The notes: a model not told the origin generated them from the letters alone. Shown: positions 47,952 through 58,670, numbered from the stretch's first letter. The stretch is 64,000 nucleotides of DNA from Cryptomeria japonica (GCF_030272615.1 NC_081415.1:604521644-604585643), one strand, 5' to 3'. Numbers and translations: made by a program.

Positions 47952-48809
47952 AATAGGGTGTGCTAATGATGTCCCATGTTGGATGATGGCACAAGTCAAC
48001 ATTGTGGCTGCCTGAAGATTTTGTAGCTCCATCGACTCTTTCAGCTCTACTGGGACACCCTGATGCACCTTGGGTTTGGGTGTTAGGGGGCAGAAACTCT
48101 CTGTGGGTAATCGCCTATGGGCTCTAGGTCTATCTTGGGCAAAACCACCACCTCTACCATGGAACTCTCTCATGTCAAAATAGTTGAGGCGCACATTGAG
48201 CACAAACTCACAATATACTTTTCTCAAAAAATATAATGGCACCTCATAATTATTACAAGGTGGATCATCGAAGACCATCCACCACCTCTGCCAAAAAAGA
48301 TTCTACATCTGCACATTGGTACACCAATGTATGGGAAATCTCTTTGCATTAAGAGGTAATGAATGACAAGTTTTGGGATCAATGAAAAGGGCACATATTT
48401 GTTGTTTACTAATTTTTTTTTTTTTAAATCCCTCAGATGATAGCCCGTTGGCATAGAATTGATGACACCTATCCCTAAAACTTCCCCATTTGGTAATTTG
48501 ATGATGCTCAAGTTTAGATGTTTTCAATTTAACAATCAGTATAATGATTTTAGACATATTTTATCCTAACTAATTAATTAATTGCTCCTATGTTTTAGGT
48601 GTGCGGTCAAAAGGAGGAATTGGGGGTGTATCTTGTGGGTTTTCAGGAGGTGCATTTGGTTGTTCTTGTTGTGGATTAGAATAATCTGGTTTTTGAAACA
48701 AAAAATGATAAAACCTAATCAAAATCAATGAAATTAAATTCAAAATGTAAAACAGATTGAACAAATGGGAAAGAAACACAAAAATAAACAAAAATTAACC
48801 TTGATCCAT

Positions 48810-49180
48810 AGTGTCTAGAGGAGAAATCTAGAACCCCGTTCATGGTTTAGGAGAGAAAATGAAGAAAAAACAAATTAAAAATGCGTTATTCATGGGAAAA
48901 TAAGACCCAGTTTTTAAAAAAAAAAAATTTGACAGGCACCGCGTATGCAGTTCTTTTTGGGATTATTAGCACGTACGCATTCATTTTCCTATAAGTAGCG
49001 CATGTGTGCTCATTTTTCTAGAAGTAGCGCATATGTGCTACCTTCTCTAGGCTCAGGAACAACAAACCTAAGCATGTACTCGATGATTTCAAATTTTAGA
49101 ACTACGTACATGCTTCTTGTTTTTCCATGTTTTCTTTGGGTGGTGTCCACCTTTTCTACCACAATCTTTGTGCACATACC
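48810..49180. promoter_or_regulatory. Right subterminal region and terminal inverted repeat of the DNA transposon
   Basis: 48945-49045 carries 'GCGTATGCAG', 'GCACGTACGCA', 'AGCGCATGTGTGCT' and AGCGCATATGTGCT, the same motif class as the left end, and 49078-49115 has 'GCATGTACTCG' and 'CTACGTACATGC'. 49150-49180 is the terminal repeat (complement GGTATGTGCACAAAGATTG). It is also the upstream region of the minus-strand gene starting at 48809. Confidence 0.65.
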
Positions 49181-49185
49181 CTTAC

Positions 49186-49840
49186 CGGTTCCTGATGCAG
49201 ATGCGTGAAAAGAAGGTTCAGTCTTCACAGCTCCAAAAGGTCCAAATTCTTCAAGCTCAGAAGAAAATAATTCCCCAGCTAAGGTATCTCTATTGACAGA
49301 AGTATTAGCCATTGTTCTCAACTCATTAATAGTATTAGCCTTTAGCTTGTAAGCTAGTGGTAGGGCTCTCAGAACTTTAGAAACAATTTCATCTTCACTC
49401 AAAGTTCCACCACCATACTAAATTCCCATAACAATCTCATTTACCATTTCCATGAATATAGTAATCCTTTCATCTTCTTCCATCTTTAGGTTTTCATATC
49501 TCACCCGGTAACCATCAAGTTTGACTTTTTAATCTCCTTCAAACAACCTTTACAATTTATCCCAAGTCTCCTTTGCTGAAACATAGTGCATGACTTTGAA
49601 AAACTCATTATCTGACAACTCGCTCAAGATAGCATGTTTGGCCTTTGCATTGTTCTCATATTCCTTTTTGGCATCCAGATCAGTGGGAGGAACACTAGGA
49701 ACAACATAACCATTCTTGACAGATGTCCACACATCAAAACACAGAGAGGAAATGTAGGTCTCCATTCTTTTTCTCCAGAAGGCATAGTTAGAACCATCAA
49801 ACACAGGGGCTTTAGAAGAAGCAGACTCATTTCTTTCCAT
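49186..49840 (-). pseudogene. Outer Copia gag, N-terminal half
   Basis: From a Met at 49840 the minus frame reads 'VFDGSNYAFWRKRMETYISS', 'AKAKHAILSELSDNEFFKVM', 'ETWDKL', 'ENLKMEEDERITIFMEMVNE', 'VSKVLRALPLAYKLKANTI' and 'NRDTLAGELFSSELEEFG', all Copia gag helices. It ends in 'SASGTGK' at 49186, where the DNA transposon enters; the next codons are at 12477 leftwards. Stops near 49530 and 49420. Confidence 0.9.
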
Positions 49841-49888
49841 TGTGTTCAAAGCCCAAAATCTACCCAAGGTTTAATGTTAACTAGGAAC

Positions 49889-49906
49889 CTAGGCTTTGAT
49901 ACCAAT
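49889..49906 (-). other. Outer Copia primer-binding site
   Basis: The minus strand reads AATTGGTATCAAAGCCTA directly after the 5' LTR, the initiator-Met tRNA type. Confidence 0.88.
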
Positions 49907-51582
49907 TGTTGAACATAGAGTACCACTGAGAGGGGGGTGAATTAGTGGTTCCTAAACTATTTGATTTGCAAAGTAACCTCAAAATACCAGTTAATTGGTT
50001 AAGCACTAAACAATCAAATCGGTAAAGAAAGAAGGAAAGCCAAAGATATCAATCACACAAATGCAACTCACAACACCAAATGTATGAGGAAAACCCAACG
50101 TGGGAAAAACCTCGGCAAGAAAAGTTATTGGAGACTACTGCTCCAATCCAGCATCATAGGTAAAATACTGAATTACAAAAATTTAGGGAACCAGCCCAAG
50201 GAGCATCGGTCCCTTCTATTTTATGGCACCAACCCAAGAAGCACCAACCCCTACACAAAGCTCCAACTTAGAAATGTATATTGAAATACAATTTAGATAC
50301 AGTTAAGGCTTCTTGTTCCAAATGAATTCTGCAACTCTAGATTAAATACTCTATTGTCGGTTGACAGTCTTTTCTCCTCCACTGAATCTCACACTATCGG
50401 TTGTGGGATTAATCTCTTTAATTCTTGGCCTTTGTTATCTCTCTCTCTCTCACATAATCTCACAACACACTATGTCACACTTGGATGCTTCTTGCTCTGC
50501 CATACCTTGTCAGTTTAGCTTAACTGTGAAACTATAGTTATATCGTTACTCAATCACTACCAGTTGAACCCTCTCACTGGTATGCTTGCTCACTTACTCT
50601 ACAACTTTCTTAGAACTCATTCTAAGGCTAACAATTCTTCTTTGCACTTAATCTCTCTTTTCTCTTCTTCTTTTCTGCAACATCATCTTGCTCTGTCTCG
50701 AGCTCATATATTTATCATCATGATTTCCTGCCAAAAAAGCATTCAAACACTAAGTGGTTAGGGTTTCCTTTACCTGACACAATCTTCATGAGATCTGATC
50801 CAACCTATCTTGGATTGATCACATGTACTCTAGGGATGGATCTATACATGGTTTCCATTATCCAATGCATATTTTCTAAGGATAGCAATCATGTAGAAGA
50901 TTTCTTGCCTTGAAATCTATCGACTCATAAAACACTTCGGTTATTTCATTTTTGAGGTCTTCTTGCAATCAGATTTCCTTTGCATTGATCTAGGCACCAA
51001 ATACTCTTTGATCTTCCTCTATCATTCTTTCTTCCTCAAGTCACATTAGTTAGTTACAATCCCATGATTTGTGGTTGTTTCATTTATGTCGACTAATAGT
51101 TTCACCAACCGTGTCAATGGTGGCTTTATCGACCTCTGAATATTTTCCACCTCGGGTCCACATGGTATCACCATGGTCAATCACTCAGCTCACTGAAACA
51201 CAATCGGTCCATACTTGAACATTCATCAAACTCATACTGGTACACACCTTTACCAATGAGGCCTTCTTCTTCTTCTAACAGGAAGTGCACAGTATACTAG
51301 TAACACATCTTCACCTCCAATGGTTTGTGATAACTTTAACATTTTGCCTCTTCATCATAAACAAGTGGCAAATCTCCAGATCATTTTATTCCTCTATCGG
51401 TTTCCACTCAACCTACTAGCACACACATAGCCTTCATCCCAGTTTCTACCTTACTGGTAAGCCTTCCTTCTGTCTTCTTACTCTCATATGTATTACGATC
51501 ATATAGGTCACTTCTTATTTCTTGTTGGTGACCTTGTTAAACCGGTTGACATCAATGACAACTTAATGCTAGAATGCCAACA
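49907..51582 (-). repeat. Outer Copia 5' LTR (family R)
   Basis: On the minus strand it runs from TGTTGGCATTCTAGC at 51582 to ...CTCTATGTTCAACA at 49907, beside the primer site. It has the C-run and 'gtgggaaaaacctcgg' block common to these LTRs. It is similar in length to 263-1919 but otherwise unlike it. The small ORFs inside are not genes. Confidence 0.8.
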
Positions 51583-51606
51583 ACTTGTCACCACAGAGAT
51601 GACAAG

Positions 51607-52120
51607 TGTCCCTTCCTCCAACCTCTCCTCCAGCTTCCTCAATCTTGGCCTTTGATATCTTCATATTAGATCTAGACCATTGATTCCTACCACCTCAGCT
51701 TTGGCCTTGGAATTCCTATAAATATCCCTCATTTTTGGAGTAATAAGGATCCCTTGCATTCATATTTTTAGCATCATTACTATAGACAATTTGGATTTCA
51801 ATTATCTAGTAATTCAACTTTTGGATTAATCATAGCATGTTAATCTAGTTTCTTAGATCATGCATTTCATATCATTTGCATAATCAATCATGATCAAGTA
51901 GCTACTCAACTCTTTAGTTGCCACTTTGGAGGTCATTTCTCTATTGAGATTCAATCAATCCAACACCTTCAAGGTCCTCAAGAATAGAGGAAATGGGACA
52001 TTTCAAGGAAGGCTTATGGTTTGCATCTTTAATTTAGTTTTTAATTAAGCTTTCCATTATGTTTTTATTGTCTCATTATATGTGTATGTCTTTCTTATGT
52101 ACCACATTTTTAGAAACACA
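51607..52120 (+). repeat. B element 5' LTR
   Basis: 514 bp, TGTCCCTTCC...AAACACA, about 88-90% like 59999-60511. 'CCTATAAATAT' at about 51714 is a good TATA box, and it is conserved in the other copy near 60106. Confidence 0.85.
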
Positions 52121-52124
52121 TTAA

Positions 52125-52145
52125 TTGGCACCCATCATGGGGCCT
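52125..52145 (+). other. B element primer-binding site
   Basis: TGGCACCCATCATGGGGCC lies just inside the LTR. It resembles the TGGCGCCCACCGTGGGGCC block found after LTRs of plant Tat/Athila-group Gypsy elements. Confidence 0.65.
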
Positions 52146-52314
52146 AGCCCCTTTGACCTTTAACAAGTTTGCTTGTAGGAAATTTCATCTACAGGTTGAT
52201 TGGCTCTTTTGGTGAGAAGATTAGCTCTCTTGAGCTCCCGAATCATGTTCTTGGTCTCTATTGTAGCATCCTGGCATCTCAAATGGTGTTTATGAGAGAC
52301 TTCTCAACTCCATT

Positions 52315-52520
52315 TTTATGTTTTTCTCTATTTTAGCATTTTTAGTGTGTACCTTAACATTTTTGGTATGTTTTGTAGCATTTTTGGTATATTTGACAGC
52401 GTTTTCAGTCTATTTAATAGCATTTTTGGTGGTCAGAATAGCGTTTTGGGTCCATTTGGCAGCATTCTTGGCACATATGATGGCATTCTTGGTCAATGGG
52501 ATGGTGTTTTTAGTTTTTTT
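52315..52520. repeat. 21-bp tandem repeats, block 1
   Basis: About nine copies of a unit like TAGCATTTTTGGTATATTTGA. The period is 21 bp throughout, so all three frames of each strand stay periodic; the plus frame gives 'SIFG' heptads. Flanks 52146-52314 and 52521-53490 are non-coding. 52860-52960 is locally GC-rich ('agaggggaacgacccaagcg') and I cannot assign it. Confidence 0.75.
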
Positions 52521-53609
52521 TTTATTTTGTAAATGTTATATTTTGCATTCATTATTTCTGCTTTTGGACTATCATTTTCCTAAACCTAATTTGTAGATTG
52601 TTGGTTTTGTAGGTACTCATTTTGCTATGAGAGACCAGAGGCATAAACCATTTCACCATCAAAGAATGCAATATAAACTACTCACTTTGTTTGCAGCCAT
52701 GGATTTTGCACTTATTTTTGTTAAATTAGGCACATAGACTAATTACAATGGAAATGAACAAAGATGTGTTATGTGTTTTGATGATAGGTGAGTATGCTCT
52801 CACCTTTCTTAGGTGATCAAAAAGCTAGACTCATCTTTTCCTTTCAATAGTGCATATCTTTAGTGGGCATGCCCTCCCGAGGAGCCATTAAGATCGGTGA
52901 GAGGGGAACGACCCAAGCGGGAACGATTAACGCCAAGTACTCCAACCCACTATACAATAAACGTGATTTGATGAAAATCAAGTTAACAACAATGCTCGAT
53001 AATAGCTCTCCTTCATACCTTTGGGTATATAAAACCTTGGTTTTCAAGGCTGGGAGACCTCTTAATTGAGTTTATACCTTGACGCGTCGAACGGATCCCT
53101 TACTAGTTCCAATTAACATTAGAAGCTACCCGGTTTACCTCTAAACATTATTAAATTCTTAATGCATTGAGGGGGAAGAATCTCTCCTTAAGATGCTCAC
53201 CAATGTCCCTCTTGAGTGTATTTGCGAACTCCCCTTTTGAGACCTTACTTCTAGGCTCATAATACGACTCCACTAGCTCTCACAAAGGCAAAAACACAGG
53301 CACCCTTTAGGGGGTGACAAGGTTGTGTGAGCTGACAGGGTACCAAGTGTGGTCTAAGAACTAATAATGAAGCCAATCTCCTTAGGATAGACTGAATGAT
53401 GCATTTTCAATTGTTCAAAACCCGTGAAAACTTGGGCTTTCGTTAAAGCTTCTTGAATATACACTTTATCTATCCTTTTGGAAAAAGTACAATTTGATTT
53501 CTATGTTTGTAAGTCAAGTCAAGATATCATCCATTGAAATACAACAAAAATTGCAAACTCAAACTTCAAATTGTCAAATTTACAAGTTTCACAACAGATT
53601 AGCTCTTTC

Positions 53610-53935
53610 AATCCAAACAGTCGCACTTACGGTCCAAACATTAGCTCTTTCGGTTCAAATAGTTGCACTTAAAGTCCAAACAGTTGCACTTACAGTCTAA
53701 AAAGTTGTACTTACAGTCCACACAGTCGCACTTTCAATCCAAACAATAGCTCTTTCAGTCCAAATAGTTGCACTTTCAGTCCAAACATTAGCTCTTTTGG
53801 TCCAAATAGTCACATTTTCAGTCCAAACAATAGCTCTCCTAGTCGAAAAAGTAGCTCTCATGGTCCAAATAGTCATGCTTTTGGTCCAAACAGTCACTCT
53901 CATGGTCCAACCATGAGCTCTCTTGTTATGAATTT
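53610..53935. repeat. 21-bp tandem repeats, block 2
   Basis: About fifteen copies of a unit like TCCAAACAGTTGCACTTACAG or TCCAAACAATAGCTCTTTCAG. The minus-strand frame of 105 codons (53697-54014) is a heptad repeat ending 'WTES' and is probably a by-product of the period. Confidence 0.85.
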
Positions 53936-54074
53936 TAGCTTTCTCATATTTCAACATTAACTCTCCAAGGTTGAGCTTGCTAGGTATAAACATCAATTTT
54001 CTCATTCTACACATTAACTCTTAGGGTCAAAAAAGCCACTGTCTAAGTTCTAACATCATTATTTTAAGCTTCAA

Positions 54075-54345
54075 AGTTCTTGGTCTAAACGTCGACACTC
54101 TTGGTCTAAACGTCACCTCTCTACGTTATCTCTTATGGTCTAAACATCAACCCTCTTGGTCTAAATATCATCTCTCTTGGTTTAAACGTCATCTCTTCTG
54201 GTGTAAAAGTCATCTCTCTTGGTCTAAACATTAGCTCTTCTGGTCTAAATGTCAGCTCTCTTGGTCTAAACATCAGCTCTTCTGGTCTAATTGTCATCTC
54301 TCTTGGTCTAAACAACAACTCTTTTGGGTTGAATGTCAATTTGCT
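54075..54345. repeat. 21-bp tandem repeats, block 3
   Basis: About twelve copies of a unit like GGTCTAAACATCAGCTCTCTT. The minus-strand frame gives 'RPRELTF' and 'RPEELMF' heptads. It is the same family as block 2 with a shifted consensus. Confidence 0.85.
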
Positions 54346-54514
54346 CATGTTTCAACACTAGATCCCCTAGTTTGCACTTGCTAGGTCTAAATTTCAGTTA
54401 CGTGAGTCTGAAAATCAAAAAGTTAGGTCAAAACAACAATCTCCTAAGTTCATACACCCAATTTGTTGAGTCTAAACATCATTGTTTTGAACTTTAGGTT
54501 CACTACACTACAGA

Positions 54515-54768
54515 ATAGTGTTTTTGGTATGTTCCTCAGTGTTCCTAGTCATTTTGTTAGCATTTTTGGTCAGTATAGCAGTGTTTCTGGTCAGTATAGT
54601 AGCAATTCTGGTCAATATAGAAGCATTCTCAGTAAGTTTGTCAGCATTTCTGGTCAATTTGTCTACGTTTTTGGTCTATATAGAAACATTTTTGGTCAGT
54701 ATAATAGTGTTCTCGGTAAGTTTAGTAGCATTTATGGTCATTTTGTTAGCGTTTTTGGTAAACTGCAT
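54515..54768. repeat. 21-bp tandem repeats, block 4
   Basis: About twelve copies of a unit like AGCATTTTTGGTCAGTATAGC, close to block 1. The plus frame reads 'VSIFGQY' or 'SSVSGQY' heptads. 54769-54975 downstream is non-coding. Confidence 0.85.
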
Positions 54769-54976
54769 CAAAATCATAAAACAAAAACAACCCATTTCTT
54801 ACACAATCAAACATGGAGACTAGGTCATCTTCTTGGGTCATCCAGTCAGGTTATCTTCTATCAAAATAGATTCAATACTAGACACACTAAAGGTTCTCAA
54901 TTATTCATCTCCAAAAAGTTTAAGATCTAACATCTCAAAGTGTAACATCACACATTCTTTGATAAACTAATCACAC

Positions 54977-54978
<2 letters not shown>

Positions 54979-55053
<75 letters not shown>
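54979..55053. repeat. CT/CA compound microsatellite
   Basis: About 15 CT units run directly into about 20 CA units and then ATATAT. This is a hypervariable simple repeat. Confidence 0.95.
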
Positions 55054-55054
<1 letters not shown>

Positions 55055-55349
55055 TCTCATACATATAAATTTATATTTTAGTCTAATATATTAAACCTCA
55101 CATCTATATTAAAAAAAAACTCATGCAAACCCTAACTAAGGGTATTTATTATATAATACCCTACATTTATTTTAAAATTTCATTCTTATTTCATTCTACC
55201 CTAGCCCTACCCAGGCTAGGGTTTTATTTTATTTTATTCCTTCATTTAGGGTATTTTGTAGGGGCCGAATGGGAAACAATGGTAGAGGCGACTTTATTTT
55301 CATAGGGGGTGGAGGTTATGATGGCGGCAGGCGGCGACCCCGGGGTGCT

Positions 55350-55570
55350 GCTCACTGTGGACTTCCACAGTGGCGACCACTATGGTTGCCCACAGTGGCA
55401 GTGCTTGGGCCGTCCACTGTGGGAAACCACAGTGGCGGCGTCATTGTGGATGCCCACAGTGGTGGCCCTTGGGTCGTCCACTGTGGAATGCCACAGTGGC
55501 ATTGTCCACTGTGGTTGCCCAGAGTGGCAGCTCCCGGCCGCGCCGTCCACTATGCTAAGCACAGTGGTTC
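55350..55570. repeat. GC-rich hairpin array built on CCACTGTGG / CCACAGTGG
   Basis: Perfect or near-perfect stems with 4-base loops occur at 55353-55372, 55414-55435 (CCACTGTGG-gaaa-CCACAGTGG) and 55478-55499 (CCACTGTGG-aatg-CCACAGTGG). Two weaker ones are at 55378 and 55548. The block is far richer in G+C than its surroundings. The short frames in it are not genes. Confidence 0.85.
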
Positions 55571-58500
55571 GGCCCTTCCACCGACCCTTTTAAAACTTCT
55601 TCTTCTATATTTGTTTTTTATTTAGCATACCCATATTTTAACTACGTATTAAATTTAGATCATTCTTGAAAATCTATGCTATTATTCTATATATATGAAA
55701 ACCATTTTAACAAATAAATCAAAGGGCTTCAGATTTAAATAAATGTATATACATCTTTTTAATTTAAATGCCAAGCAACTAAAATAAAAATAAGATAGAC
55801 TGTTTAACTCTAGATTTTATTTTTCTGCATATAAACAAATGACAGTATTTAAATAAACTCTAACAACAACTTTATTTATCCAGAAATTATTAAAATAAAA
55901 CTATAGAGATGGTTATTTTAACTTTAGACTCTATTTTCTGCAAATAAAATAAAATCATAGATTTAAATAAACTAGGTTTGCACTTCCATAACAGATCTAT
56001 TTGTTTGTTTCCAGCCTTCCACTTGCATGCTAAACTATTGCATTATTTCCTATTTAATTTCATAAGCATAAAGGAGTAAAATATATTTCTTGCTTTACAA
56101 AATATTAAATACTCAACAAAGAATTAATTTCAAACACTTTAGGAACTAAATCTATAAATATTCATTTCTTTTCTGCGGTATCGCATAATACAGTATTTCA
56201 TCTCTTTAAAGTACATTTAAAATACAATATAACCTTCAATACAATTGAATCTCTCATTTCTATTAAATGAGGATCTTAAAAAAAAAATGTTTGATACATT
56301 TCTTTTTGAAAAATAGATATGACATAATTTCCTATTACATTGTTACAACTTAAAAACATAAATTTTCCATTCCCAAATCTTTTCTATAACAAATAAAACT
56401 AGCAACTTCTACTTGTCCTCTTTCCTTTCTTCCAACAACTTGCAAATAAAATATAGGCTATGACCATGGAGTTCTCACCTCCTAGCTTAGGCTGACTAGT
56501 AGCCACCCCCGAGCTTGGAGAACCAAGCCCTAGACAAGATTACACACATGCAAACACAATAAACAAGGGGAAAATGAACACAACACATTCCCAATCCCAG
56601 GGCTACACTGCACCACACATTATGATGTCTTTTCAAGGGTGGTAGTGGACCAAGTACTCCGAGGAGACTACAAGTATGGTAAAACATATAGCCACCTCAT
56701 GGCAAACCAAATACATCATAAGTATAACAACCCCACATTCTTTATGCCCCCCCCAAGGCATTCATGTTGTATTCCCCTCCTTATGACCCCCAAATGCATA
56801 AACAAGCCATGCACCAAGGGTCACATAAAATCCCTTGTGATCACTCTCATAACGAGAGCCTCTCACTTGAGGCCTGTCACTTCTACCACCCACAAGACCA
56901 TCCTCTCTCCCAAGAGTAGGAGGCCTTGATTACTCCCAAACCACATAAAACACAATAATTTTCCAAGGGAAAAGATGCAAGAGAACTAGACTTTTTACAC
57001 AAGATATTATTTCAATATAACATTCAATATGAAAAACACATTACAAGTAAGATGAAACCAACCTTCAACTACCCAAGGGTATGCTAGTTTTGTTGAGGAA
57101 GAGCAACCCAATTCCACAAGTCTTTCCTTTCTACACTTAGCCAAGTTCTTAATTCAAAATCTATCTTTTTCCCTTTCAAAATTCCTTATCTCTAAAAATG
57201 GAGAGTGGTTGATTACCCCCAAAATCTCTCATTCTTGCTTAAGAAGACCCTAGTGAGACTTCTCACAAGTTTCTAAAACTGAAAAGGAAAGTAAGGTAAA
57301 ATGGGAAAGGGAACTCTCATTCAAAAAGGAAGGTTAACAACTTAGTTCAAGCCTTCTAATTTCAATTTTCGCACAACTTAGAAAAGTCACTTTTTAGGGT
57401 GTCTAAATGGTCACATGAGAGTTGGTGCATGCCTAAAATTACTCCTAACCCTTAGGTATACCTTATGGGTTTTAGGAAACACTTTTAAACTACCCCTAGG
57501 TGTCCATTTAAGCCTTTTTAAACCCATCTGAAGTTAATTTTCGGGTCAAACTTAAGTTGACCATCCCAAAGATTTTTTACCCAAGGCATTTATGGAATTC
57601 TATTAAATTAATTGAAAAAGCTATAGTTAAACAACTCCCTCCAAGAGACAAATTTAAAAACTCAAACATAAATCAAGACATGTGTCAAGTGACACAAAGA
57701 AAATACTTTTACAAAATTACACATGAAATCTTGTCTCTTGTTGGATTTACACAAATACACAAAATTCAATTTAACATTCATGCAACAATCACTTTCACAA
57801 ATAAAATACGATACAGACAGGGTGTTGTCTCTCCAAATAGACAAACCTTGGTTTTACGAATGCACATAGGTCTAGGTCCATAATATTTCCATGGTCATAT
57901 GGATAATTTTCCCGCGCATCTCAATTGCACATTAGTAATTTCAAATACCCTCATATAATGTAAAACACATGATTAAGAATACACATCAAACACTCTGCAT
58001 ACAATATATATTAAATCAATACATCTTGCATCCAAATAACTCAACATAAGCAATCATCATATTTCTCATAATTTCGATCCATATAAAACATGCATCCTAT
58101 TTCTATCATCATAGGAAAGTCTTGCAAATCCATAAATGACATACATCATCTCAAATTTATCTTGTTCTAGAATCATATAGAGTTCTATAACATAAAGCAT
58201 ATAAATGAAGCATCAACATATAGCAATGTTAATCCCAAAACATGGAATAATATAAGTTCTAAATCCATAATACATAAAAATAAAGCATCCATAATAGTCT
58301 CAACATAAAAATCACTGAACTACTAGACCGAGTCGGGGTAGGGCCTCACAGTTTGATCAGGATGACCTTGTCCCACATCATAGGATATATCATTCCTATT
58401 GGACTTGGTTTTATCAAAATCATCATCATTGCACTCCAAACTAAGATTGAAAAACTTACAAGTCTATAAATACTTGAATTATCTTTTCATGTCATATCAC

Positions 58501-58670
58501 TCTATCATACCTACATTGATAGTTGGTCACTTATCGAAACACCTTCTAGACAATTCGATCCTTGCACAATATTCAACACATATGTATGCCCATTTTAACT
58601 AGAGCGCAGAGACGAATGATCCAAGAAACATAAGTAGAAACATTCATAAATAGCTGAAGATCATTGAAAC
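55571..58670. other. Unannotated A/T-rich interior of the B element
   Basis: About 3.1 kb without a convincing reading frame, LTR pair, terminal repeat or known motif. It could contain a solo LTR or another decayed insertion: 'aggctagggttttatttt' near 55214 and CT-rich stretches at 57100-57300 would fit. I cannot delimit one. Confidence 0.4.

Larger units (their letters stand above)
29812..48809 (-). pseudogene. Second gene of the DNA transposon: ~10 exons, function unknown, split by NA-2
   Basis: I do not recognise the product. Exons on the minus strand: 48809-48800 (ATGGATCAAG), 48685-47952 continuing at 31519-31282, then 31147-31085, 30979-30902, 30770-30699, 30596-30526, 30429-30361, 30264-30196, 30103-29990 and 29862-29812 (TAG). 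Nearly all junctions are GT..AG, and lengths 63, 78, 72, 69, 69 and 114 give phase-0 introns with open codons. The large exon encodes 'KWGSFRDRCHQFYANGLSSE' and 'WWMVFDDPPCNNYEVPLYFL', with a Gly/Arg patch 'FHGRGGGFAQDRPRAHRRLP'. The tail has a basic stretch 'RAHPKKKNFSKMPKCRKK' that could be a nuclear signal. Remaining stops are mostly TAG where CAG is likely. It may be an accessory transposition protein (inference from position only). Confidence 0.7.
20287..49180. mobile_element. Large DNA transposon, unassigned superfamily (host of NA-2)
   Basis: The left end GGCTAAGTGCAGAAAGATGG and the complement of the right end GGTATGTGCACAAAGATTG form terminal inverted repeats. Ignoring one inserted C, 26 of 31 positions agree. 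CTTAC lies outside both ends (20282-20286 and 49181-49185). With the insert removed, outer gag reads continuously as '...SGTGK' then 'EDWKDLY...', which independently confirms both ends. Subtracting NA-2 leaves about 12.5 kb. Contents are the left subterminal repeats, pyrimidine-rich tracts, a transposase gene (+), three tandem-repeat blocks, a convergent multi-exon gene (-), and right subterminal repeats. A 5-bp duplication with GG-starting ends does not match CACTA (3 bp), hAT (8), MULE (9) or PIF (3). Confidence 0.85.

Noticed and set aside
48588-48791. Hydrophobic 67-codon frame starting upstream of 48685
   Set aside because: The N-terminal part reads through an intron; the coding part belongs to exon 2 of the transposon gene in the same frame.
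53697-54014. Heptad-repeat protein ('WTES' repeats) as a real gene
   Set aside because: It arises from the 21-bp period; both strands give open periodic frames and there is no start or conserved domain.
55571-58670. Solo LTR or small host gene in the A/T-rich stretch
   Set aside because: I could not find a repeated partner, defined ends or a supported reading frame.
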